A stretch of DNA of 64,000 nt, taken from assembly GCA_900544715.1 (NCBI GenBank), contig UQWL01000003.1, positions 62,001-126,000 on the forward strand. The letters run 5' to 3'. This document shows, piece after piece, positions 37,615 through 46,600 of this stretch (position 1 is its first letter; each line of letters begins with the position of its first letter). Origin of the DNA: an uncultured Oscillospiraceae bacterium. Its GTDB lineage: Bacteria > Bacillota > Clostridia > Oscillospirales > Acutalibacteraceae. The notes beneath the pieces are model-generated. The model made no database searches. It saw only the letters and a list, made by a program, of their open reading frames with translations, and had not been told where the DNA came from. The position numbers were made by a program, and so were the translations under genes.

Positions 37615-38466
37615 ATGGAACAAATGCGAATCGGGATCGTCGGCCTCGGGCTGATCGGCGGCTCTATGGCAAAGGCGGTCAAGGCAAAAACGAAACATAC
37701 CGTAATCGGCTATGAGATCGATTGCGAGGTGCTGCACAGAGCGCAGGAGGAGGGCGCGATTGACTACGAAGGGAATGATGACCTGCTTCAGACGCTTGAT
37801 TTGCTGCTGGTTGCCCTGTATCCGGGGCAGACGGTAGAATTTATCCGTGCCAAGGCGGATTGGATCAGGCCAGGATGTATGGTGATCGACCTATGCGGCG
37901 TAAAAGGATACATATGTGGGGCGCTGGGGCCCTTCTGTGCGCAACGAGGGATCGCTTTTATCGGCGGGCATCCGATGGCGGGGCGTGAATTCTCCGGCTA
38001 TGATGCTGCGCAGGCGGGGTTGTTTCAGGGCGCGAGCATGCTGCTCGTGCCGACTGAAGCGGGGAGCGCGCGGCAGGCGGAGGCGTTTAAACCGTTTTTT
38101 CGCTCTCTGGGGTTTGAAAAGGTTGTGGTTACAACCGCGGAAAATCACGATCGGATGATCGCTTTTACCTCGCAGCTTGCGCATGTGGTCTCCAATGCCT
38201 ATGTCAAAAGCCCGGAGGCAGAAAAGCACGACGGCTACAGCGCGGGCAGCTATAAGGATCTGACGCGGGTGGCCCGGCTGAATGACGGAATGTGGTCGGA
38301 ATTATTCCTTTGCAACCGGGAGGCGCTGCTCGATGAGCTCAACGGTATCATCGGGCACCTGGAAGAATACCGGGACGCGCTGGAGAAAGGGGACCGGGAC
38401 GGGCTCCAGAGGCTTTTGAAGGCAGGGAGCGATCGGAAGAAACGGATCGACAGGGACGGGGAGTAA
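37615..38466 (+). CDS. tyrA: Prephenate dehydrogenase
   Basis: 283 residues. The NAD-binding Rossmann motif is IGIVGLGLIGGSMAKA. GGHPMAGREFSGY carries the conserved substrate-binding His, and FTSQLAHVVSNAYV the helical dimerisation domain signature. SYKDLTRVARLNDGMWSELF completes the family pattern. It oxidises and decarboxylates prephenate to 4-hydroxyphenylpyruvate in tyrosine synthesis. There is no ACT domain, so feedback control by tyrosine would have to use another site. No other aromatic pathway genes are next to it. Confidence 0.93.
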   Translation: MEQMRIGIVGLGLIGGSMAKAVKAKTKHTVIGYEIDCEVLHRAQEEGAIDYEGNDDLLQTLDLLLVALYPGQTVEFIRAKADWIRPGCMVIDLCGVKGYICGALGPFCAQRGIAFIGGHPMAGREFSGYDAAQAGLFQGASMLLVPTEAGSARQAEAFKPFFRSLGFEKVVVTTAENHDRMIAFTSQLAHVVSNAYVKSPEAEKHDGYSAGSYKDLTRVARLNDGMWSELFLCNREALLDELNGIIGHLEEYRDALEKGDRDGLQRLLKAGSDRKKRIDRDGE

Positions 38467-38573
38467 AATAATAGAACGCTGCCCGCGGCTTGTAGGCAAC
38501 AGCGAACTTCCTGATAAGCATTCATTGCGGAAATTGGTTTTGTGCCCCGCTTCGTCACCATGAATAAAGAGCG

Positions 38574-38609
38574 GCAGGGCCGCCGGACCAAACTGTCCGG
38601 CGGCCCTGC
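38574..38609. terminator. Bidirectional hairpin between tyrA and the cohesin gene
   Basis: A perfect 15-bp stem with a six-base CAAACT loop. T-runs are weak on both sides, but its position between two converging genes fits a terminator. Confidence 0.7.
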
Positions 38610-38708
38610 GCTTGATGAGAGGTGTGTATGCGGAAGCCTCCCCCCAGAGGTCCTCCGGAGAATGGGAATGAACCAATGATTGCGTGCTCTATCGGGCACG
38701 AGCCTGCG

Positions 38709-39473
38709 TTATGTGCTCTTCTTCCTGCGGGTGAGCACAACGGCTGCGCCTGCTGCAGCGGCCAGTGCAGAGCAGGCGGCAAACGCCGCGCCCTCGCCCG
38801 TGCCGGGGTTGGCGGCGGTTTCCGCCGTGGTGCTCTCAGCGGGCTTCTCCGTAACGGGCTGCGTTGTCATAGGCTTGGTGCCCTCAGGCTGTGTCGCCGC
38901 GGGTTTCGTCGTATCAGGCGCTGTTGTGATGGGCTTGGTTGTGGCAGGGACGGTTGTAGGCGCTTTGATGGAAACGCTGGCGTTTTCCGTCTTGACCGTA
39001 TCCATCAGGTCAGTTTCCGTGCCGTCCGGCGTGTAGGCCACAATCTCCTTCATCGTCAGCGTCAGCGGGATACTGCCGGAATCGTCCAGGATTTTGAAGG
39101 TGATCTGTGCGAGCACGGCCTCCTTCTGCAGGGTGTCGCTCATGATGAAGGCGACGGACACCTGGCCGGGAATTTCCTTGCCGTCCGCACCTTTGGCAAG
39201 GCCGACGGCGGCCATGCCGCCGAAGTCACCGCCCTTGGCGGAGACAAATTCGAGCTTTGCGGGGTCATAATTGACCGTCATGCTGGCATTGCCGACATTG
39301 GATTTGTCGCTGATTTTGACATCTACGGTGACGGTCTCACCTTTTTGTCCGCTGACGGGGGAGAGAGAAACGGTCACGGGCGCATCCGCGGCGAGGGCAG
39401 CGGGCAAAAGCATCGTGAGGGCGAGGATGGCGCAGAGGAACGCCGCCAGCTTTTTAACAAGTTTCAATTTCAT
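38709..39473 (-). CDS. Wall-anchored cohesin-domain protein
   Basis: 254 residues. A signal peptide (KLAAFLCAILALTMLLPAALA) is followed by a single cohesin-like domain, residues ~30-160: TVSLSPVSGQKGETVTVDVK, NVGNASMTVNYDPAKLEFVS and AQITFKILDD are typical cohesin strands. A Thr/Pro/Lys-rich linker with repeated TKP-TTAPDTTKP units leads to NPGTG, then a hydrophobic helix and VLTRRKK, a sortase sorting signal with a variant motif. So the protein displays one cohesin on the cell wall. The gene just upstream codes for a dockerin protein, making this a minimal cellulosome-like docking pair. Confidence 0.87.
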   Translation of the reverse strand: MKLKLVKKLAAFLCAILALTMLLPAALAADAPVTVSLSPVSGQKGETVTVDVKISDKSNVGNASMTVNYDPAKLEFVSAKGGDFGGMAAVGLAKGADGKEIPGQVSVAFIMSDTLQKEAVLAQITFKILDDSGSIPLTLTMKEIVAYTPDGTETDLMDTVKTENASVSIKAPTTVPATTKPITTAPDTTKPAATQPEGTKPMTTQPVTEKPAESTTAETAANPGTGEGAAFAACSALAAAAGAAVVLTRRKKST

Positions 39474-39506
39474 TTCTGATGAACTTCCTTTCTAAAATTG
39501 AGACGG

Positions 39507-40835
39507 TTAGAATTGATCGAGATTCGCCGCGACGCGCAGGATCTTGCGCGCGTCGGAGGTATCCGCCTTGCCGTTTTTGTTCACATCGGCGGCAAGTACC
39601 TGCTGGGCCGTGAGCGTTTCAAGCGTTGCAGCGCCGCGCAGGGCAAGGCGTGCGTCGGAAGTGTTGACCTTGCCGTCAAGGTTCACGTCGCCGAGGGCGT
39701 AGCTTGCCGCGCCAATCGGCGCTTTGATCATGACGGGGATATCCATGCCGACGCCGTTGAAGTGATAAGCCCAGATGGAACCGTCGCTGCGCGTCATGAC
39801 ATAGGCATAAGTGTAGCTATCCTCGTTAAAGCCGACATTTCTCTTCTTCCGATATGCTTCGACATCATTTAAAATCGGGGAGGGGTTATCCTGTTCTGTC
39901 AACCAAAGGGTTTTATCAGCATCCAGCGCGGAGGCCTTTTTGGTATTGGTTTCGAAATTGTAGGAATACCCATCTGCTGTCCGGAATCCGTAAATTTGAT
40001 TCTCAGTCCCTTCCCAGCAATCAAAGCCTTCGGCGATCTTTTTGCAGTCCGAGGGATCACTCTCTCGAATTTTCCACACGGCTCCGGATTCATCCACCGC
40101 AAAATAAAAGTAAGCGTATCGCCACCAATCGTTCTCCTCATCATAAGAATCTTGAGCGGAACCCTCAACGACATCTGTAGCTCCGAAATCGGCAATCTGT
40201 TTGTTGCTATAACGGCTCCATGTGGTATTGTCATTTTTTACATAGATAATGTCATTGATGATTGCCTTGATATTCCGATCTTCTTGATGCCAGCTAAATC
40301 CTTCCTCACCTTCTTTCCAACTCCACTCCCAAAGCGTTCCATCTGTTTTCAAAAAGGTTCTTTCGGAGATGTCTGCGACGTTATCCGCCACTTTCTCTCG
40401 CGCAGGCTGCTCAGCGCCTTCCTCCCAACGCCAATTCCAAAGCGTTCCATCCTGCTCTAAAATATTGATCTGCTCGGCGTATACATACTCTCCAACATAG
40501 GCATAGTCCTTTGCCTGGTCGGAGAGTTTGATCTCATCTGCCTCGTTTATATAATAAAGCTCCCCGCTGGGGTAAAGCGCTGCAACCCCATCATCCCCCC
40601 CGGATAAAATATTCGGGTTTGAGTTCGGATAATCTTCACTGGCAGTATAGTGCTTCAGGACAAACCAATCCCCTAATTCCGGGATATTGTCGGAAACCTC
40701 GGTCACGGGCGCGGGCAGGTCAAAGCCCTTCGGCTTTGTGTCATCTGCCGTTGTCACAGCGAGCGCAATTGTAATGCTGCTCAGCAGTATCACAGCCGCC
40801 AAGCCGAGCGCCAGAAACTTCTTCTTTCTCTTCAT
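39507..40835 (-). CDS. Secreted dockerin protein with DGTLW-type repeats
   Basis: 442 residues from the ATG at 40835, with GGAGG at good distance. A signal peptide (KKKFLALGLAAVILLSSITI) is followed by about 340 residues with repeats such as QDGTLWNWRW and TDGTLWEWSW, reminiscent of RCC1-like beta-propeller blades. The C terminus is a type I dockerin: LGDVNLDGKVNTSDARLALR and AADVNKNGKADTSDARKILR, two calcium-binding F-hand repeats. No catalytic domain is recognised. It lies 33 bases upstream of the wall-anchored cohesin gene, and its dockerin is the obvious ligand for that cohesin; that pairing is inference. Confidence 0.9.
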   Translation of the reverse strand: MKRKKKFLALGLAAVILLSSITIALAVTTADDTKPKGFDLPAPVTEVSDNIPELGDWFVLKHYTASEDYPNSNPNILSGGDDGVAALYPSGELYYINEADEIKLSDQAKDYAYVGEYVYAEQINILEQDGTLWNWRWEEGAEQPAREKVADNVADISERTFLKTDGTLWEWSWKEGEEGFSWHQEDRNIKAIINDIIYVKNDNTTWSRYSNKQIADFGATDVVEGSAQDSYDEENDWWRYAYFYFAVDESGAVWKIRESDPSDCKKIAEGFDCWEGTENQIYGFRTADGYSYNFETNTKKASALDADKTLWLTEQDNPSPILNDVEAYRKKRNVGFNEDSYTYAYVMTRSDGSIWAYHFNGVGMDIPVMIKAPIGAASYALGDVNLDGKVNTSDARLALRGAATLETLTAQQVLAADVNKNGKADTSDARKILRVAANLDQF

Positions 40836-40927
40836 GCTTTCAACCTCCAATTGAATTTTCAATTTATCTCACAGGGGCGGCGTAAACGCTTCCCCCCTTC
40901 CCTGCGCGCCGTGCCCATATGATTCTG

Positions 40928-42640
40928 TTATCTGAAATCTGACCTCTGAAGACTGTTCAGGTATGCCGCATATTCCTCCGGGAGATCGAGTTCTGGTTTA
41001 TCCTGGATCTTCCAGGCGAGCGGGCTGGTGCGTGCCTTCACCGAATCCAGTAAATCAGGGATTTCCAGAAGCCTTTTTGCATATAAAGCAGCCCGCGGCG
41101 CGTCCCCCTGCTTTTGGCAGGTCTCCATCGCCCGGCGCAGGAGCTGAAAATAGTCGAGGTATTCCGTCAGCACATAGGGCGCGCAATCGAGCGCCTGCCG
41201 TTTATACTGCACCATCGTTTCAAAATCGCCTTGCGTTGCGCTGACCAGCGCTTTGCAATCCCACACCAGCGCAATAGATTCGTTACGGCTCAAAATTTTA
41301 TCCGCGCGTGCCTGGGCCTCCTGCGGCGTCTGCGCCCCGGCGAGCAGGACGAGCTGCGAAGGGGTATAGCCGGGGTAAAGCCGGGCGGCGAGCGCGTCGT
41401 TTTTGCGATAGCCTGCAAATAGGGCAGCCCCCAGATACAGGCAGACAGCTGCCAGTGCGCCGACGGGTAGAAAAACTGCGGTTCGATTCGTTTTTTTCCA
41501 TTGCCATATGATCTCTTTCCCTTCCTCTGGATCCATCGCCAGCAAAAGAACGAAAAATATGGAGAGGAACTGCAAATCAAAATCCAGCATGGAATGCGCG
41601 CAAATGGAAAAAATCAGCATCCGCTGCATGGTTGGCGTCTTTTTGGCAAACAGCCGCCATAACAGCGCAAAGGCGAACAGGAGAGCAGGAATCCATCCAA
41701 CGTCTACAGCGAACTGCAACAGCTCGTTGTGGACAAATTTTGTGGCGTAAACGCCGGTCTGGAACCCGCCCTGGGCATAATAATAGCCCATGTAGCCCAA
41801 GCCAAACGGATGTTTTAAAATCACAGGCAGCACATCCCGATAGTAGAGCAGGCGGCCCATTAGGGTGCTGGATTCCAGCGAAATGGTCAGAAAGCGGCCG
41901 ATCGTATCTTTTTTGCCTGTGATGGTTACAAAGAGGATGGCCCCCGCAATACAGGCGGCGAGCAGGAGCAGCAGCGGGAAGCGCAGCTTTTTGCGCGTCA
42001 GGCACAGCCACAAAAAGACGAATACCGTCAGGATAAAAACCGTCCGGCTGCCGCTGACCAAAATGCCAAATAGTAAAACCAGAATGCCGGAGAGGCAGCA
42101 CGCGTGCCGCTGCGTTTGGAAGGCCAGGATAATGATCCCCAGCAGCAAAAACAGGGCAAAGGAGTTGGAATACTGGAAAAAGCCGCCCAACCGGCCGGAA
42201 GCGTAGAAATATGGCTTCAGGGCAGGAATCCAGCGCGTGGGGAAGGACAGAAGCGTCATTGTAATGCCGGAAACAGGAATGGTCAGGAACAGGCGCTCGC
42301 GCACTTCCGGCCCAAGCTGCATGAGCAGCAGCCAGAAGAGAGCGACAGGCAAAAATTTGAAAAAGCCGAGCAGGGCCATGCCGCTGTCCACTGCCCAGAG
42401 CGGGGAGACGAGGTATCCCGCGAGCAGGGCCAGCATTGCAAGAGAGGCGGCGTTGATCCATAACGCGAACCTTTTTTTCCTATCTGCCAGATATAGCAAG
42501 AGGATAATCATAAAAACCGCGCAGGCGCAGGCGGCGTATTCATAAAACAGACCAAAGGCACACGGGGTAAACGTAAAGAAAAATGTAAGAATATCCGGAA
42601 TATTCCACCATTTCTTCACCTGCTTCAGGCGAGAGTTCAC
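40928..42640 (-). CDS. O-antigen ligase (Wzy/WaaL)-like membrane protein
   Basis: 570 residues. Ten to twelve helices occupy residues 15-440. The periplasmic-type loop contains GRLGGFFQYSNSFALFLLLG and GLGYMGYYYAQGGFQTGVYA followed by VHNELLQFAVDVGWIPALLF, which includes the conserved His of the Wzy_C ligase/polymerase superfamily. The last 120 residues are helical and soluble, TPR-like. Such proteins link or polymerise surface glycans. No other polysaccharide synthesis genes are next to it, though cohesin and dockerin genes follow. A TTGCAA-N17-TATAAT promoter lies just upstream. Confidence 0.88.
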   Translation of the reverse strand: MNSRLKQVKKWWNIPDILTFFFTFTPCAFGLFYEYAACACAVFMIILLLYLADRKKRFALWINAASLAMLALLAGYLVSPLWAVDSGMALLGFFKFLPVALFWLLLMQLGPEVRERLFLTIPVSGITMTLLSFPTRWIPALKPYFYASGRLGGFFQYSNSFALFLLLGIIILAFQTQRHACCLSGILVLLFGILVSGSRTVFILTVFVFLWLCLTRKKLRFPLLLLLAACIAGAILFVTITGKKDTIGRFLTISLESSTLMGRLLYYRDVLPVILKHPFGLGYMGYYYAQGGFQTGVYATKFVHNELLQFAVDVGWIPALLFAFALLWRLFAKKTPTMQRMLIFSICAHSMLDFDLQFLSIFFVLLLAMDPEEGKEIIWQWKKTNRTAVFLPVGALAAVCLYLGAALFAGYRKNDALAARLYPGYTPSQLVLLAGAQTPQEAQARADKILSRNESIALVWDCKALVSATQGDFETMVQYKRQALDCAPYVLTEYLDYFQLLRRAMETCQKQGDAPRAALYAKRLLEIPDLLDSVKARTSPLAWKIQDKPELDLPEEYAAYLNSLQRSDFR

Positions 42641-42670
42641 GTAATTTCTCCTCTCGGTTTTGATAGAAGC

Positions 42671-42699
42671 ATTATAGCATAAGACTTATCTGATTGCAA
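42671..42699 (-). promoter_or_regulatory. Promoter of the O-antigen-ligase-like gene
   Basis: Minus strand TTGCAA, 17 bases, TATAAT; start codon about 30 bases downstream. The XRE gene diverges from the same short interval. Confidence 0.8.
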
Positions 42700-42770
42700 C
42701 AGTAATTATATCTTTTAGATAGTTTTAAGCTATACCGAATAGATATATCCTAACAGAGGAGGTGCGAATA

Positions 42771-43094
42771 TTGGATTTGGTCTCGATTGGAAAACGCATC
42801 AAGGCTGAGCGGCAAAAAAACGGGCTGACGCAGGAAGCGCTCGCAGAACGCCTGGATGTCAGCGCGCATTATGTGTATGAGCTGGAGCGGGGGATGAAGG
42901 CAATGTCCGTCCCGATTCTGCTGCGAATGTCGGAAGTCCTGCACACCTCGACGGATTACCTGCTCCTAGGCGAAGCAAGCGGCCCGCAGGCCGTGGATCG
43001 CCTGGCAACCTTAACGCGCAATATCAGCCCGCGCATGCGCGACCTGCTGGCGGATATTTTTACATTAATGTTGCCGATGTTGAAGAATGATTGA
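42771..43094 (+). CDS. XRE-family transcriptional regulator
   Basis: 107 residues from the TTG at 42771, eight bases after AGAGGAGG; the GTG at 42762 is inside that site. The helix-turn-helix domain reads SIGKRIKAERQKNGLTQEAL followed by LAERLDVSAHYVYELERG, a classic Cro/C1 fold, then helices SVPILLRMSEVLHTSTDYLL. The last 40 residues form a short helical tail. It is divergent from the O-antigen-ligase-like gene and may control it or itself. No ligand domain is present. Confidence 0.9.
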   Translation: MDLVSIGKRIKAERQKNGLTQEALAERLDVSAHYVYELERGMKAMSVPILLRMSEVLHTSTDYLLLGEASGPQAVDRLATLTRNISPRMRDLLADIFTLMLPMLKND

Positions 43095-43095
43095 C

Positions 43096-43147
43096 AAAAA
43101 AGGAAAAGCCGCCCCCGAAAAAGCCGGTAAAGCTTCTTCGGGGGCGG
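43096..43147 (-). terminator. Terminator between the XRE gene and ychF
   Basis: An 11-bp stem CCGCCCCCGAA/TTCGGGGGCGG, followed on the minus strand by CTTTTCCTTTTTT. It mainly serves ychF and may also stop the XRE transcript. Confidence 0.85.
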
Positions 43148-43173
43148 TTATGCTATATAATATCAGAAATTGC

Positions 43174-44268
43174 TTACACGTTAAACCGGAACAGGACCAC
43201 ATCGCCGTCCTGCATCACATAATCCTTGCCCTCGCTGCGAACAAGGCCCTTTTCCTTTGCCGCGGCCATGGAGCCATTGGCAATCAGATCCTCATAGGAG
43301 ATGACCTCTGCGCGGATAAAGCCGCGCTCAAAGTCCGAGTGAATTTTGCCTGCGGCCTGCGGGGCTTTGGTGCCGCGCCTGATCGTCCATGCGCGCACCT
43401 CCGGTTTGCCGGCGGTGAGATAGGAAATGAGGCCGAGCAGGTGGTAGGAGCGCTGAATGAGCCGGTCGAGGCCGCTTTTTTCCAGGCCCAGGTCAGAGAG
43501 AAACAGCTCCTTTTCCTCCTTAGAAAGCGGCGCGATCTCCGCCTCCAGCTCCGCGCAGATGGGCAGCACCTCCGCGCCCTCTTCGGCGGCGATGGTGCAG
43601 ACGGCTTTATAGCGCTCATTGGAGTCGATGTCGTTCGCAAAATCCTCCTCACTCATATTGCAGGCGTAGATGACGGGCTTGGTGGTCAGCAGGGCCACCT
43701 CGCTGAGGATCGCCCGCTCGTCTTCATCGCATTCGACGCTGCGGGCAGGCTTTCCCTCCTCCAGCGCAGCCTTGACGCGCTTTAAAAATTCCACTTCTTT
43801 GGCAAGGCTCTTGTCACCCTTCATCGCCTTTGTGCCCCGCTCGATGCGGCGGTCGATCATTTCCAGATCGGAGAAGATCAGCTCCAGGTTGATCGTTTCG
43901 ATATCACGCGCCGGATCGATACTGCCCTCGACATGGATGATATCGTCGTTTTCAAAGCAGCGCACCACATGGATGATCGCATCTACCTCGCGAATATGGG
44001 AGAGGAATTTATTGCCGAGGCCCTCGCCCTTGGATGCACCCTTAACCAAGCCCGCGATATCAACAAATTCGATCGTTGCGTGCGTCGTTTTGGCCGGCTC
44101 GTAAAGCGCTGTGAGTTTGTCGAGCCGCTCGTCCGGCACATCCACGACGCCGATATTCGGCTCGATGGTGCAGAACGCATAGTTTGCGGATTGCGCGCCC
44201 GCGTTGGTGATGGCATTAAACAGGGTGCTTTTGCCGACATTCGGCAACCCTACAATTCCAAGCTTCAT
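43174..44268 (-). CDS. ychF: Redox-regulated ATPase YchF (OLA1 family)
   Basis: 364 residues of the Obg-related family. The P-loop is LGIVGLPNVGKSTLFNAITN, and DIAGLVKGASKGEGLGNKFL is the switch region. The position of the usual NKxD motif has YACNMSEEDF, the altered specificity motif that makes YchF prefer ATP over GTP. The C-terminal TGS domain ends with IRRGTKAPQAAGKIHSDFER and DVVLFRFNV. It is ribosome-associated and linked to stress. It is monocistronic with a terminator behind. Confidence 0.96.
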   Translation of the reverse strand: MKLGIVGLPNVGKSTLFNAITNAGAQSANYAFCTIEPNIGVVDVPDERLDKLTALYEPAKTTHATIEFVDIAGLVKGASKGEGLGNKFLSHIREVDAIIHVVRCFENDDIIHVEGSIDPARDIETINLELIFSDLEMIDRRIERGTKAMKGDKSLAKEVEFLKRVKAALEEGKPARSVECDEDERAILSEVALLTTKPVIYACNMSEEDFANDIDSNERYKAVCTIAAEEGAEVLPICAELEAEIAPLSKEEKELFLSDLGLEKSGLDRLIQRSYHLLGLISYLTAGKPEVRAWTIRRGTKAPQAAGKIHSDFERGFIRAEVISYEDLIANGSMAAAKEKGLVRSEGKDYVMQDGDVVLFRFNV

Positions 44269-44350
44269 GTTATTTCGTCATCCTCTGCTTTTGAAATCGG
44301 TCAGAAAATATTATAACGGTTCGCCCCATTTTTTTCAACTCATGTTTTGG

Positions 44351-44379
44351 TTGCTTTTTCGGGGCCGGTGGGGTATGAT
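44351..44379 (+). promoter_or_regulatory. Probable promoter of the DUF1292 gene
   Basis: TTGCTT, 17 bases, TATGAT, about 40 bases before the start. Confidence 0.5.
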
Positions 44380-44417
44380 AACGGCAAAACCAACGAATAG
44401 AAAGGGGTTGCTGAAAC

Positions 44418-44711
44418 ATGGCGGACGATTATAAAGACCTGATCAGCGAAGGTGACGATTTCGACGGGACGGTCGTCATGGCGGATGAGGAGGGCAATGA
44501 GATCTCTTTCACCTTCCTCGATTTATTGGAGTATGAGGGCGAGAGCTATGTGCTGCTGCTGCCGACGCAGGAAGAGCTTGCCAATGAAGTGGTGATTCTT
44601 CGAGTGACTGAGGAGGATGGAGAGGAATTCTACGAGGCAGTTGAGGATTTGGAAACAATTGAAGCGGTGTTTTCCCTCTTCCAGCAGGCCCAGGAGCAGG
44701 AGGGGAATTAA
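44418..44711 (+). CDS. DUF1292 family protein
   Basis: 97 residues, acidic. The pattern VVMADEEGNEISFTFLDLLE, then EGESYVLLLP and VTEEDGEEFYEAVEDLE, is the DUF1292 (YrzB-like) family, found throughout Bacillota and usually near the ruvX/alaS genes, which are not seen here. The function is unknown. AAAGGGG precedes the ATG. The next gene begins 56 bases later and may be on the same transcript. Confidence 0.9.
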   Translation: MADDYKDLISEGDDFDGTVVMADEEGNEISFTFLDLLEYEGESYVLLLPTQEELANEVVILRVTEEDGEEFYEAVEDLETIEAVFSLFQQAQEQEGN

Positions 44712-44767
44712 GCCCTGCCTTTGCACCGGATGGCGCTGCATCAATTTCTCGTTAAGGGGGCGCTCGG

Positions 44768-46450
44768 ATGCTTTATGAAAAGGCGTTCCAAAAGGAGATC
44801 TGGGAGGCGGTGCGTACGGAGAAAGCGTACGCGCCGCTCCTCGGCGCGCTTTTGGAGGATTACCGCGCTGTTTCCAAGGAGGGGCCTGTCAGCGCGGTGC
44901 GCTTCAGCGAATATATCATCTACCGGGAAACCGGGTGCCGGCAAAACTATGAGGCCCTCTATTTTGCGCGGCGAAAGCGGCTCAATACATATGCCCTCAT
45001 GGCGCTCATATATCCGGAAGAGGAGGAACACCTCCTCCAGCTGCAGGATACCATATGGGCCATCTGCGATGAATATACCTGGGCGCTGCCCGCGCACATT
45101 GCGTGGAAAACCGGGCGCGACCCAGGGAACATCGATCTCTTCAGCGCGGAGACAGGGTTTGCGCTGAGCACGATCTATCATCTGCTGGGCGGCCGGCTGC
45201 ATGAAAAGGTCAAAGAGCGGATCGATTGGGAGCTTGGTAGGCGGATCATCCGCCCGTTTTTGCGTCGAAGCTTCTGGTGGGAGCACAGCAATAACAACTG
45301 GGCCGCCGTTTGTGCGGGGTCGGTGGGCTGCGCCTTTTTGCTCCGCCGCCCGCACCTTTTTCCGCTGATCCGCCCCCGCATCGCGTTTGCTATGAGCCGC
45401 TTCCTCAGCGGGTTCCCAGCGGATGGGATCTGTGCGGAGGGCGTGGATTATTGGAACTATGGTTTTGGCTTTTTCACGGTTTATGCCCGGCTCCTGCGAG
45501 AGTTCACCCACGGCAGGAAGGATTATTTTAAACGCCCGAAGGTAAGGGAGATCGCCGAATTTTACCAAAAGATCAGCCTGGGCGGCGGCGTGACCGTCAG
45601 CTTTTCCGACGGCGGGCAGCATGGCCGCTATTATCCCGGCCTGCTCAGCTTCCTGCGGGAGGAGTATCCGGATGTGATTGGCCCGCTGCCGCCCGCATCC
45701 AGGATGCTTCACGATCACTGCTACCGCTTCTGCCTGGAGCTGGATTGCTTTTTATACAACAGCTTGCAGGAGGAGAACCTTGCCCTTGGGGAGAGGACGT
45801 ATTATGCCCCGGAGAGCGCTTGGCTGACCCGCCGCACAGCGTCATACGGGTTTGCGGCAAAGGGCGGGTCGAACAACGTTTCGCACAATCACAACGATAT
45901 CGGCTCGTTCATCGTGGCAAGAGGGGGCAGGCAGCTCCTCTGCGACCTCGGCCCCGGGGAATATGTGAAGGATTATTTCAACGATCAAAAACGCTACCAA
46001 TATTTTTGCACATCCTCCCGCGGGCATAGCGTGCCGGTTATCAATGGGCAGTTGCAGGGCCACGGCGCAAAATACAATTCCATCAGCGCGTGGAAGGACG
46101 GCGTGCTTACAATCGAAATGGCACAGGCTTACCGGATTCCAGGCGTCGAATCCGTCAAAAGGAGTTTTCGGCCCGAAGCGGAAAAAATTGTTTTGACCGA
46201 TCAAATCTCCGGCACGGTTACATCGCTGAAGGAGCGGTTTGTCACGCAGGTGGAGCCGGTAGCGGAGGGGAATGTCGTCCGGGTGGGGAGCCTCCTCATG
46301 CGGCCCCTGGGCGAAACAGGCGCGCCGGAGATCACACGGGAGCGGTTCCAAAACCATTTTTCGCAGGAAGAAACGGTATATTGCATTGATTTTGATGTGC
46401 CGGGCAAGGTTTTTGCCCTAGAGCTTCTGATGAGCGAAAGCGAAGGATAG
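44768..46450 (+). CDS. Heparinase II/III-like polysaccharide lyase
   Basis: 560 residues without a signal peptide. The first 320 residues form an alpha/alpha toroid with SFWWEHSNNNWAAVCAGSVG and PADGICAEGVDYWNYGFGFF, which provide catalytic Asn, Tyr and Trp of this superfamily. The second half is a beta-sandwich beginning with NNVSHNHNDIGSFIVARGG, in which the HNHND motif carries the catalytic or metal-binding His, and continuing with CTSSRGHSVPVINGQ. These are heparinase II/III hallmarks (PL12/15/17/21 relatives). It would cleave uronic-acid-containing oligosaccharides inside the cell. The facing anSME and MFS genes may belong to the same use of sulfated glycans. Confidence 0.88.
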   Translation: MLYEKAFQKEIWEAVRTEKAYAPLLGALLEDYRAVSKEGPVSAVRFSEYIIYRETGCRQNYEALYFARRKRLNTYALMALIYPEEEEHLLQLQDTIWAICDEYTWALPAHIAWKTGRDPGNIDLFSAETGFALSTIYHLLGGRLHEKVKERIDWELGRRIIRPFLRRSFWWEHSNNNWAAVCAGSVGCAFLLRRPHLFPLIRPRIAFAMSRFLSGFPADGICAEGVDYWNYGFGFFTVYARLLREFTHGRKDYFKRPKVREIAEFYQKISLGGGVTVSFSDGGQHGRYYPGLLSFLREEYPDVIGPLPPASRMLHDHCYRFCLELDCFLYNSLQEENLALGERTYYAPESAWLTRRTASYGFAAKGGSNNVSHNHNDIGSFIVARGGRQLLCDLGPGEYVKDYFNDQKRYQYFCTSSRGHSVPVINGQLQGHGAKYNSISAWKDGVLTIEMAQAYRIPGVESVKRSFRPEAEKIVLTDQISGTVTSLKERFVTQVEPVAEGNVVRVGSLLMRPLGETGAPEITRERFQNHFSQEETVYCIDFDVPGKVFALELLMSESEG

Positions 46451-46507
46451 AACAAAAAATTACATAAAAAAATAGACCATTGAAAAATCAACGGCCCCTC
46501 TAAAAAC

Positions 46508-46548
46508 CGTTTGGGAGCTATAAATTGTGGCTCCCAAACGTTTTTTTT
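46508..46548 (+). terminator. Terminator after the lyase gene
   Basis: A perfect 11-bp stem CGTTTGGGAGC with its complement, then eight T residues. Confidence 0.93.
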
Positions 46549-46600
46549 AGTTTCTGCGTTTATTCATGCATGATGCGACGCGCCCTTTTAAGGGGGCTAG

